From Rhodospirillales bacterium (GTDB lineage Bacteria > Pseudomonadota > Alphaproteobacteria > Rhodospirillales > Casp-alpha2), in NCBI GenBank assembly GCA_021775275.1, contig JAJFIE010000492.1, positions 1-5,775 of the forward strand: 5,775 nucleotides of DNA, in the 5' to 3' direction. Below, in pieces: positions 1 through 5,639 of this stretch. Numbering within the stretch: position 1 is the first letter of the stretch; the number at the start of each line of letters is the position of its first letter. The translations under genes and the position numbers were made by a program. The notes under the pieces are model-generated. The model did not search any database and was not told where the DNA came from. It saw only the letters and a list, made by a program, of their open reading frames with translations.

Positions 1-25
1 GTGCATAATGTGATTCATCGAAAGG

Positions 26-37
26 GACACATGTGTC
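26..37. repeat. 12-bp perfect palindrome
   Basis: The sequence gacacatgtgtc is its own reverse complement, and it ends one base before the terminator stem begins. It could be a small operator or part of the RNA fold leading into the terminator. A 12-bp palindrome can also occur by chance, and no second copy was seen in the window, so no function is assigned. Confidence 0.35.
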
Positions 38-38
38 T

Positions 39-73
39 AAAGCTCATTGCGAAAGCGGTGGGCTTTTTTATTT
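39..73 (+). terminator. Rho-independent terminator with GAAA tetraloop
   Basis: A 12-bp stem is formed by 39-50 (aaagctcattgc) and 55-66 (gcggtgggcttt). It has no mismatches, counting three G-U pairs, and is closed by a GAAA tetraloop at 51-54. A T-rich run (63-73, one interrupting A) follows directly. This is a textbook intrinsic terminator reading rightward. It would end transcription of whatever lies left of the window, plausibly an earlier phage gene, 40 bp before the first structural gene here. The genes downstream therefore need their own promoter, read-through or antitermination. No convincing promoter was seen between 74 and 113. Confidence 0.82.
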
Positions 74-113
74 GCCACCCAATTATCTCAAATTAGATCA
101 GGAGGACCTGCCC

Positions 114-320
114 ATGGGCGGACTGTTCAGCGCGCCATCTCCACCACCTCTGCCGCCGCCGGTACCCGTCCCCGATCCCGGCGTAGAGGAAGAAAAACGC
201 CGCCGGGAGATGATTGAGAGAAAAAGACGGGGCCGCCGTGGAACGATCTCCACATCCCCACGGGGATTGCTCTCACTCAATGACGTTACATCCAACCGAC
301 CGTCGCTATTGGGAGAATGA
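114..320 (+). CDS. Small proline-rich phage protein (MGGLF...LLGE type), 68 aa
   Basis: Residues 1-5 are MGGLF and residues 9-22 are a proline-rich tract. A strongly charged Glu/Arg/Lys helix follows (about 25-43), and the protein ends in SLLGE. Small proteins of this layout are common beside portal genes in alphaproteobacterial podophages and prophages. Their role is not established, though a minor virion or connector-associated role is possible. The start at 114 is chosen because AGGAGG (100-105) sits 8 bp before this ATG. The frame is open back to 33, but an earlier start would run through the terminator stem. The stop overlaps an unused ATG at 317, and the portal gene begins 2 bp later, so the two are probably cotranscribed. 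Confidence that it is a real gene is good, but the function is unknown. Confidence 0.75.
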   Translation: MGGLFSAPSPPPLPPPVPVPDPGVEEEKRRREMIERKRRGRRGTISTSPRGLLSLNDVTSNRPSLLGE

Positions 321-322
321 TC

Positions 323-1948
323 ATGGATACCCTCTCTGCAGATGATCTGCTCACGCGTTACCGCAAGGCGGTCGGACGGCGCAGCCGGTGGGAACCATTG
401 TGGCAGGATTGCTACGCCTACGCCCTGCCCCAACGAGAGCACACATCATCCGCTAGTGGTCCAGGCTCGACACGGACGGCGACCTTGTTCGATGGCACCG
501 CACCCGATGCCGTGGATCAGCTTGCCGCCAGTCTGTTAGGTGAACTGACACCACCGTGGGGTGAATGGTTCGCCCTGGTCCCCGGTGGCGAGGCATCACC
601 CGAGGCTTCCGCAGATGCTGGCCCTGCGCTGGGGCGCGTGACAGCGATTGTCCGGCGGCATTTTGAGCACACCAACTTCGCCATCGAGATGCATCAGTGT
701 TTTCTTGATCTCGTCACCGTCGGCAGCGCGTGCCTGATGTTCGAAGAAGCGCCTCCCGGTGAGCCCAGCGCCTATCACTTTACGGCAGTGCCGTTGAGCC
801 AGGTCGCCTTCGAAGAAAATCCGAACGGACGGTTGGACACGACCTATCGACGCTCGGAACTTGATCACAAAAGCTTGCGTGCACGTTTTCCTCATGCCGA
901 GCTTTCTGATCTCGATAGCGCTTTGAATAAAGATATTTCAAGCATAGGCGAAGCCGAAAAATTCACGGTCGTCGAAGCCGTCATTCCCGAAGAAAACGGA
1001 TTCAGTTATACAGCTGTTCTGGAAACAGGCGCCGGGAATAATTCCGGCGCACGCATCCTGGCGACAGGCGCTTTCCCGCAATCACCCTTCATCAATTTTC
1101 GTTGGCTGAAAGCCCCCGGCGAAATCTATGGCCGGTCACCGGTGATGAAGGCGTTACCGGATATCAAGACCGCCAACAAGGTTGTCGAGCTTGTATTAAA
1201 AAACGCCACTATTGCCGTAACCGGCATCTGGCAGGCGGAAGACGATGGCGTGCTAAACCCGGCCACAGTCCAGCTCACGCCCGGCACCATTATTCCCAAG
1301 GCAGTGGGCTCACAGGGTTTGACGCCCTTGGCGGCGCCCGGTCGTTTTGATGTTTCCGAGATTGTCCTGGAGGATTTGCGGGCTCGTATCCGAAAGGCCC
1401 TGTTGGCTGAAAGCCTGGGCCAGATCAATGCGCCATCCATGACGGCGACGGAAGTTCTGCAACGATCCGCCGAAATGACCCGTTTGTTAGGTGCGACCTA
1501 TGGCCGCCTACAGTCGGAATTGATGCTTCCTTTGGTACGTCGAGCGCTCGGTATTCTGTCCAGACGAGGCGATATCCCGACCATTGATGCAGACGGGCGA
1601 GCCATTGCGCTGAATTGGCGGTCACCTCTCGCGCGGGCCTATTCCCGCGATGAGGCGCAGGGCGCATTGCATTGGCTGGATGCGGTCCGAGGACTGGGTC
1701 CGGAAGCCATGGCGGAAATTAACGCCCCGGCCATGGTCCGTTGGTTGGCGCAGGCATTTGATGTCCCACCCAATCTGATCAGAGACACGCCGGAAATTCC
1801 CGTGTCAGGCGCTCCTGAGATGATATCGGGCCAAGATACCGACCTCGGCATGGGAGCCGATGCGCTCCTGTCCACAGCACTGGAGTCATTCACCACCACC
1901 GATCAGTTAACGCCGACAGGCACGCCAGAAAACGGACATGTGACATGA
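323..1948 (+). CDS. Phage head-tail connector (portal) protein, T7-like
   Basis: This 541-aa protein matches the head-to-tail connector family of T7-like podoviruses, whose 12-subunit ring sits at one capsid vertex, takes part in DNA packaging and joins the tail. Visible signatures are an N-terminal helix with RYRKAVGRRSRWEPLWQDC (about 12-30) and TLFDGTAPDAVDQLAASLL (54-72). These are followed by TPPWGEWFAL (76-85), LVTVGSACLMFEE (130-142), GEIYGRSPVMKALPDIKTAN (266-285) and MTATEVLQR (373-381). About 540 aa is normal for the family. The ATG at 323 is preferred because GGGAG (311-315) lies 7 bp upstream. An ATG at 317 in the same frame would add two residues but has almost no spacing to that site. 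The gene overlaps the next one by ATGA, which suggests translational coupling. It appears intact. Confidence 0.93.
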   Translation: MDTLSADDLLTRYRKAVGRRSRWEPLWQDCYAYALPQREHTSSASGPGSTRTATLFDGTAPDAVDQLAASLLGELTPPWGEWFALVPGGEASPEASADAGPALGRVTAIVRRHFEHTNFAIEMHQCFLDLVTVGSACLMFEEAPPGEPSAYHFTAVPLSQVAFEENPNGRLDTTYRRSELDHKSLRARFPHAELSDLDSALNKDISSIGEAEKFTVVEAVIPEENGFSYTAVLETGAGNNSGARILATGAFPQSPFINFRWLKAPGEIYGRSPVMKALPDIKTANKVVELVLKNATIAVTGIWQAEDDGVLNPATVQLTPGTIIPKAVGSQGLTPLAAPGRFDVSEIVLEDLRARIRKALLAESLGQINAPSMTATEVLQRSAEMTRLLGATYGRLQSELMLPLVRRALGILSRRGDIPTIDADGRAIALNWRSPLARAYSRDEAQGALHWLDAVRGLGPEAMAEINAPAMVRWLAQAFDVPPNLIRDTPEIPVSGAPEMISGQDTDLGMGADALLSTALESFTTTDQLTPTGTPENGHVT

Positions 1949-2217
1949 CCCATACGCACGATGAATGGGCGTGGCTCTCTCCACAGGCTTCGAAACCAGA
2001 GGGAGCGCGCGCCGATCCGGCGGATCAGGAACTGGCCAAATCCTTTGCCCGCACCTTTGGCCAAAGCGATGGAAAGCGAGTGTTGGCGCACCTTCTGAAC
2101 CTCACGAAAGACCGAGCCCTAGGCCCTGAAACGCCCGGTACCGTTCTCCGGTACGTGGAAGGGCAACGCGGGTTGGTTGCCTACATGGAACGAATGATCG
2201 CGAGAGGGCGCGCCTGA
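1945..2217 (+). CDS. Bbp19-family phage structural protein, 90 aa
   Basis: The protein has a short polar N-terminus and then the compact Bbp19-like signature: KSFARTFGQSDGKRVLAHL (about 32-50), followed by VEGQRGLVAYMERMI (about 71-85). The family is named after a Bordetella phage BPP-1 virion protein and is usually encoded between portal and scaffold/capsid genes, which is its place here. Its biochemical role is not well established. The start ATG overlaps the portal stop by 4 bp, and only a weak AACGGA-like site precedes it, so expression probably depends on coupling to portal translation. A 46-bp gap separates it from the scaffold gene. The family call rests on remembered motif resemblance. 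Confidence 0.8.
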   Translation: MTHTHDEWAWLSPQASKPEGARADPADQELAKSFARTFGQSDGKRVLAHLLNLTKDRALGPETPGTVLRYVEGQRGLVAYMERMIARGRA

Positions 2218-2263
2218 TCAAGGGCACGCCTCATCAACAACATCTACACAGGAGAAAGGATCG

Positions 2264-2992
2264 ATGGAACAATCCAATCAGACGGCCCAGCCGGAGATGA
2301 CGACATCACACACGCCGGACCCGATAGACCCGGCAGGCAATCCGCAGGAACCGGTGATCGCAACACGTCCGGATCAGGTGCCAGAAAAATTCTGGGATCA
2401 GGATCAGGGAAGTATTCGCACTGATGTTCTGTTAAAATCCTATGGCGAACTGGAACGCCGCCTTGGGGACGGGGTCACAAATATTCCGGAATCTCCCGAC
2501 GCTTACGAACTGACCATGCCCGATGAGCAGATTCAGCCGGATATTGACGTCAACGCCCGTCTGCATGCCGCCGGGTTCACGCAAGAACAGACACAACTGG
2601 TATACGACCTTGCCTATGAAAAGTTGTCTCCCCTGATCGCCGAAACGACCGCCGAGTTGTATCAAGGCGCTGCTATCAACCAACTGGAAAACCATTTCGG
2701 CGGCAAGGCAAGATGGCAGGAAACTTCCCGGCAACTCAATGCATGGGGGCAGTCAAACCTGCCATCGGAAACTTTCGACAGCCTGTCATCCAGTATCGAT
2801 GGCGTCATCGCCATGCATCAAATGATGAAAACCAGTGAACCTTCCCTGATGGGGAATCGGGGTGAAATAACTGGTGCAAGAGGTGAGAGCGACCTGAAAC
2901 AAATGATGCAGGATCCCCGTTACTGGAGGGATCAGGACCCTGCTTTCATCGAGCAGGTCCGCAAAGGTTTTCTGGCGCTCTATCCAGACTAG
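2264..2992 (+). CDS. Phage scaffolding / capsid assembly protein, T7 gp9-like
   Basis: This 242-aa acidic protein lies directly after the portal/Bbp19 pair, the usual position for the scaffold of T7-like phages. It has a disordered Pro/Gln/Thr-rich N-terminus (1-33) and then RPDQVPEKFWD (35-45) and DVLLKSYGELERRLG (54-68), both typical of podophage assembly proteins. A helical centre follows, containing HAAGFTQEQTQLVYDLAYEK (101-120). The C-terminal region includes DPRYWRDQDPAFIEQV (217-232), reminiscent of the C-terminal helix with which scaffolds bind capsid protein. AGGAGA (2250-2255) is 8 bp before the ATG. The scaffold normally works with a major capsid protein encoded next, and none is encoded in the rest of the window. 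The gene itself looks intact. Confidence 0.85.
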   Translation: MEQSNQTAQPEMTTSHTPDPIDPAGNPQEPVIATRPDQVPEKFWDQDQGSIRTDVLLKSYGELERRLGDGVTNIPESPDAYELTMPDEQIQPDIDVNARLHAAGFTQEQTQLVYDLAYEKLSPLIAETTAELYQGAAINQLENHFGGKARWQETSRQLNAWGQSNLPSETFDSLSSSIDGVIAMHQMMKTSEPSLMGNRGEITGARGESDLKQMMQDPRYWRDQDPAFIEQVRKGFLALYPD

Positions 2993-3074
2993 GGCGATAG
3001 AGATATCCCTGCTGACGAATACAAGCGACAGACTTGCGGTGATGAGCGCGTCCCTTTCCGCTGCTCTTGCTGCA

Positions 3075-3137
3075 CTGCGGGGGCCGCGCCGCAGACAGCT
3101 CTGGATTGAACCAGAGCCGTTCGAGAGCGTGGCCCCC
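3075..3137 (+). promoter_or_regulatory. Structured intergenic element (nested complementary arms)
   Basis: This lies in the 186-bp gap between the scaffold gene and the peptidoglycan-binding gene. Seven bases at 3079-3085 (gggggcc) pair perfectly with 3131-3137 (ggccccc). They enclose a perfect 7-bp hairpin, 3098-3104 with 3111-3117, loop attgaa. A competing 6-bp hairpin, 3075-3080 with 3089-3094, shares bases with the outer stem, so the two folds exclude each other. No T-run follows, so this is not an ordinary intrinsic terminator. It may be a leader or processing structure upstream of 3179, or the remnant of a deleted stretch. The rest of the gap (2993-3074 and 3138-3178) shows only the ribosome binding site at 3166-3170. 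Confidence 0.35.
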
Positions 3138-3178
3138 AACTTGTCTATAGCCATCAACATAACTGAAGGAAATAACAA

Positions 3179-3580
3179 ATGGAGCACTTGCAAAACCCCA
3201 CGCCAACAACAGACCCTTTCGGCAGAATGATCCCCGACGATGGCAGCCAGGATCGGTTTCGTCAGATGAGTGATGTCACTATGCTGGAAGCATCCGTTGG
3301 CCCAACGGATGACAACCGCCCGGATGATGTGGCTAAAACAGAAATTATGCTCGATCAGGCCGGATTTCTTGACTTACGGGAAACCGAAGGGCCAACGGGC
3401 TTTTACGGTGAACGCCTGCGTCAAGCGATCATTGCCCTGCAACGCCAAATGGGTTTAACGGAAAATGGTCGCATCGAACCGGGTGGCCCCACGCATAATG
3501 CGTTACAACGCAGCGTGAAAGATGCGGGACAAAACAAGCCGGGCGGGAATCAATCACCGCCCTCGACGAACATCGGTTGA
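3179..3580 (+). CDS. Phage protein with peptidoglycan-binding-like domain, 133 aa
   Basis: The N-terminal 38 residues are polar and unrecognised. Residues about 39-111 resemble a peptidoglycan-binding helical repeat of the type found in alphaproteobacterial phages: DNRPDDVAKTEIMLDQAGFL (45-64), then GPTGFYGERLRQAI (71-84), ALQRQMGL (86-93) and IEPGGPTHNALQ (99-110). In related phages I recall this domain at the N-terminus of much longer virion proteins, where it is thought to help the particle engage the cell wall. Here the domain is nearly alone and ends in a low-complexity Gly/Pro/Asn/Ser tail. There is no signal peptide. AAGGA (3166-3170) precedes the ATG by 8 bp. The stop is 3 bp from the stop of the convergent gene. 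It may be a natural small protein or a truncated larger one. Confidence 0.7.
   Translation: MEHLQNPTPTTDPFGRMIPDDGSQDRFRQMSDVTMLEASVGPTDDNRPDDVAKTEIMLDQAGFLDLRETEGPTGFYGERLRQAIIALQRQMGLTENGRIEPGGPTHNALQRSVKDAGQNKPGGNQSPPSTNIG
3291..3311. repeat. 21-bp perfect inverted repeat inside the peptidoglycan-binding gene
   Basis: The arms catccgttgg (3291-3300) and ccaacggatg (3302-3311) are exact reverse complements around one central base at 3301. As RNA this makes an 8-bp hairpin with a GGCCC loop. No T-run follows on either strand, so it is not a simple terminator. It covers codons 38-45, just before the peptidoglycan-binding domain. Ten perfect base pairs with a 1-nt centre is more than expected by chance in a window this size. 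It could be a binding site for a dimeric protein or a remnant of recombination. Confidence 0.5.
3529..3562 (-). terminator. Candidate intrinsic terminator of the di-iron/globin operon
   Basis: Read on the - strand, GGGCGG (3562-3557) and CCGCCC (3546-3541) form a 6-bp all-GC stem around a 10-nt loop. The sequence GGCTTGTTTTGT follows, which is a U-rich but interrupted tail. The stem begins 21 bp after the stop of the 3584-4897 gene, a normal distance. On the + strand no T-run follows, so it would stop only leftward transcription. It lies inside the 3' end of the convergent phage gene and encodes part of that protein's Gly/Pro-rich tail. The stem is short and the tail imperfect, so this is a moderate call. 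Confidence 0.42.
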
Positions 3581-3583
3581 CCG

Positions 3584-4897
3584 TTATCGGTTCAGGACGT
3601 CATCACGGGTAGAGCCGACGATTTGCATGATTTCGTCGATCAGCGGCGGATCCACCTGAAAGTTGGTCAAAACCTCCAGCAGGTGGTTAGCAACAATATC
3701 GAAGTGGGTGTCATCAAGTCCATCAGCCACCAGGCGTGCGTGCGCCGAGCGCATATCCTGACCGGTGTACGGATCAGGTCCGCCAAACACCATGGCCATG
3801 AATTGCTTTTGCATTTTTTTCAGATTTTTCGTGTCAATGTTTTCAAAAAACCTGGAAACACGTGGATCCGATAAAACGTGCGAGTAAAAAGCATCAACGA
3901 CCACATCAACGGCCGGATCACCGCCAATGCGCGCAAACAGCGGAGCATCCTGTTTTATAACCAGAGTGCCATCAGCGTTACCCGGTTGGGGTTGGGGGGT
4001 CGGATCCGGTGCCAGTGTTGGTGAAGACGTCGATTCGGCCAATGCCACAGTAGATGAGGTTGCAGGCGATGGCGCCGATAGCGTTTCTGGGCCGGGTTTC
4101 GGCAGAGGTGTCACAGTTGATGGAGCTTCAGCAAGTTTCGTGACCTCCTGCATGACAGATACCCCAACGCCAATTTCCAGATCGCCGAGCCAGTCAAGGA
4201 ATGCATCTACATCATCGTCCTTGAAGCACAGGCCATGTTGCGGAACAATCATTTTTGGCCCAAGTCGGCGGGCCTGACCGATCCAGGCATCCCGTGCCTC
4301 CGAATAGCCTAGCCAGCGCTTATGGAAAGCTTCCATGTACTGGATGTGTTGATCAAATTTATCAACAAAAAAGCTGTTTCTAGGTCCCTTCGGCAACAAG
4401 GCCGCACCGATGTCGCCACTGAATAGAATCTGGGCATGCGGATCAAACATGTTCAGATTTCCCGGCGAGTGCAGAAAGTGCGCCGGGACCATATCAAGCG
4501 TACGACCACTGGACAGGCGTATGGTCATGCCTTCATCGGGGACGGAAATGAGACTGGATTCAGCATCAAAGTGCGACACAAACCCGGCCCACATCCAGGG
4601 CAGGTAAATTTTAACGTCGTTGTTACAGATGCGTCGCCACAGGCTCAATGACGACCCGATGTCCGGGTCTTGATGAGAGAGGAAGATATGTTTGATTGTT
4701 TCAATCGAGACCTTCTCGGTCAGCGCAGCCAGGAAATTCGGAAAAATCTCCATTCCGCCCGGGTCTAGCAAAACAGTGTCATTCCCCGAGCAAATCACGA
4801 TCTGGTTGGTATCAATAATATTGTCCGGTTTGGCAAGGTCCTGACCAAATGCATACCAGATGTGATCATCCTGTTTATTGAGTATCTGACAATCCAT
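3584..4897 (-). CDS. ODP-type di-iron MBL-fold protein fused to a group 1 truncated haemoglobin
   Basis: This 437-aa cytoplasmic protein has three parts. Residues 1 to about 255 are a metallo-beta-lactamase-fold ODP (oxygen-binding di-iron protein) domain. Likely metal ligands are H75, D77 and D79 in SHQDPDI, H143 in HFLHSPGN, D162 in SGDIGA and H221 in PQHG. The flavodoxin domain of flavodiiron enzymes is absent. Residues about 258-316 are a Pro/Ser/Thr/Ala-rich linker. Residues about 319-437 are a truncated haemoglobin starting LFARIGG, with FY at B9-B10 (337-338), Phe CD1 (351), Leu E7 (359), Gln E11 (363) and proximal His F8 (386, in SAHARL). ODP proteins are known O2/iron sensors tied to chemotaxis, and globins of this type bind O2 and often oxidise NO. 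Sensing or detoxifying O2/NO is therefore inferred. The ATG at 4897 is preferred: GGGA lies 8 bases upstream, 22 bp after the preceding stop. A GTG at 4930 lacks a ribosome binding site and would overlap the upstream gene. Confidence 0.9.
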   Translation of the reverse strand: MDCQILNKQDDHIWYAFGQDLAKPDNIIDTNQIVICSGNDTVLLDPGGMEIFPNFLAALTEKVSIETIKHIFLSHQDPDIGSSLSLWRRICNNDVKIYLPWMWAGFVSHFDAESSLISVPDEGMTIRLSSGRTLDMVPAHFLHSPGNLNMFDPHAQILFSGDIGAALLPKGPRNSFFVDKFDQHIQYMEAFHKRWLGYSEARDAWIGQARRLGPKMIVPQHGLCFKDDDVDAFLDWLGDLEIGVGVSVMQEVTKLAEAPSTVTPLPKPGPETLSAPSPATSSTVALAESTSSPTLAPDPTPQPQPGNADGTLVIKQDAPLFARIGGDPAVDVVVDAFYSHVLSDPRVSRFFENIDTKNLKKMQKQFMAMVFGGPDPYTGQDMRSAHARLVADGLDDTHFDIVANHLLEVLTNFQVDPPLIDEIMQIVGSTRDDVLNR

Positions 4898-4919
4898 AAG
4901 GAAATTCCCGTTATCTTTA

Positions 4920-5639
4920 TTACAACACACTCAAGTTTTCGCGCGCACGGACATGTAAATCGCGACCGATGGAGATTGCGTCCCGAATTGCACGGGCCGC
5001 ATTGTCAGCCATATTACGCAACTGTTCGACATATTCCTGCATGGCGTTTGCAACTTGACGAAATTCACCCTCGAATTGGCCGGACAGTGATGCCTCAATT
5101 GCAACATTTGTGGAAATACTCGCGGCTTGTGACCCGACACCTGAAACATCTGCACTGACAACACCAAGTTTGTTGACACACTCGATCATCAGACGAACCT
5201 GCTCCAGCGTGGTCTGTAGATAGGTGGCTTTTGCATCGTTGATTTTCTCAAGCGCTTTTCCTGTGTTTTCTGCTTCTGAGCCACTGATACGAACTGCGTG
5301 ATCCGCACGTTCCAGCATGATGTTCTGCTGAAGAATGCGAATAGCGCTGGCGCTGTGGGAGTACATCTGACCTTTCAGTTTAGCCATGTCGTCCGACGCG
5401 CCGTTCAACCGGTTAACCAGTTCCCGGGTGTATTGGGTTAAAGCCCTGACACCAGCGCCTTTCTCACCGGCGCGCCCGGCGGCAAGCTCGGCATTCAGGG
5501 AAAGAACGCGCATGTCTTCGGATAACTGTTGCAAGTCGGCAAATACATGAAAGGCTTGTAAACAATGGCCAAACAGATCACCCGTTTCACGCTCGAACTG
5601 GGTGCTGTCTATGGATTTCTGTTTCGCGACGTTCAACAC
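4920..5639 (-). CDS. Soluble MCP-like signalling protein with two degenerate receptor-tip repeats, 239 aa
   Basis: The protein is predicted almost wholly helical, with no signal peptide, membrane segment, HAMP or recognisable input domain. Residues 46-59 (LSLNAELAAGRAGE) closely resemble the chemoreceptor tip consensus LALNAAIEAARAGE. A second block, TNVAIEASLSG (177-187) followed by F193 and VAN (196-198), aligns with the same consensus. The two blocks align without gaps over about 31 residues (48-78 with 177-207), so the protein appears to be an internal duplication of the tip unit. In chemoreceptors this tip binds CheA and CheW; whether that survives here is unknown. The start is GTG, with GGGG 7 bases upstream. 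An in-frame TGA lies just upstream with no alternative start between. The protein is the first gene of an operon with the ODP-globin gene, which suggests it relays or receives that sensor's signal. Confidence 0.8.
   Translation of the reverse strand: MLNVAKQKSIDSTQFERETGDLFGHCLQAFHVFADLQQLSEDMRVLSLNAELAAGRAGEKGAGVRALTQYTRELVNRLNGASDDMAKLKGQMYSHSASAIRILQQNIMLERADHAVRISGSEAENTGKALEKINDAKATYLQTTLEQVRLMIECVNKLGVVSADVSGVGSQAASISTNVAIEASLSGQFEGEFRQVANAMQEYVEQLRNMADNAARAIRDAISIGRDLHVRARENLSVL

Noticed and set aside
33..113. N-terminal extension of the small proline-rich protein to an ATG/ATG-like start at 33
   Set aside because: It would translate through the intrinsic terminator, and the ATG at 114 has a near-perfect AGGAGG at proper spacing.
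3042..3230. Possible small + strand gene in the scaffold/peptidoglycan-binding gap
   Set aside because: No ribosome binding site, unrecognisable composition, and it overlaps the well-supported gene at 3179 by about 50 bp in another frame.
3491..3503. Inverted repeat acgcat-a-atgcgt, and a partial match of gcataatg to the window start (3-10)
   Set aside because: Short, inside coding sequence, and an 8-bp match is too weak to call attachment sites or a direct repeat.
4898..4930. GTG start at 4930 for the ODP-globin gene
   Set aside because: No Shine-Dalgarno sequence and an overlap with the upstream gene; the ATG at 4897 has GGGA at suitable spacing and matches where the ODP domain begins.
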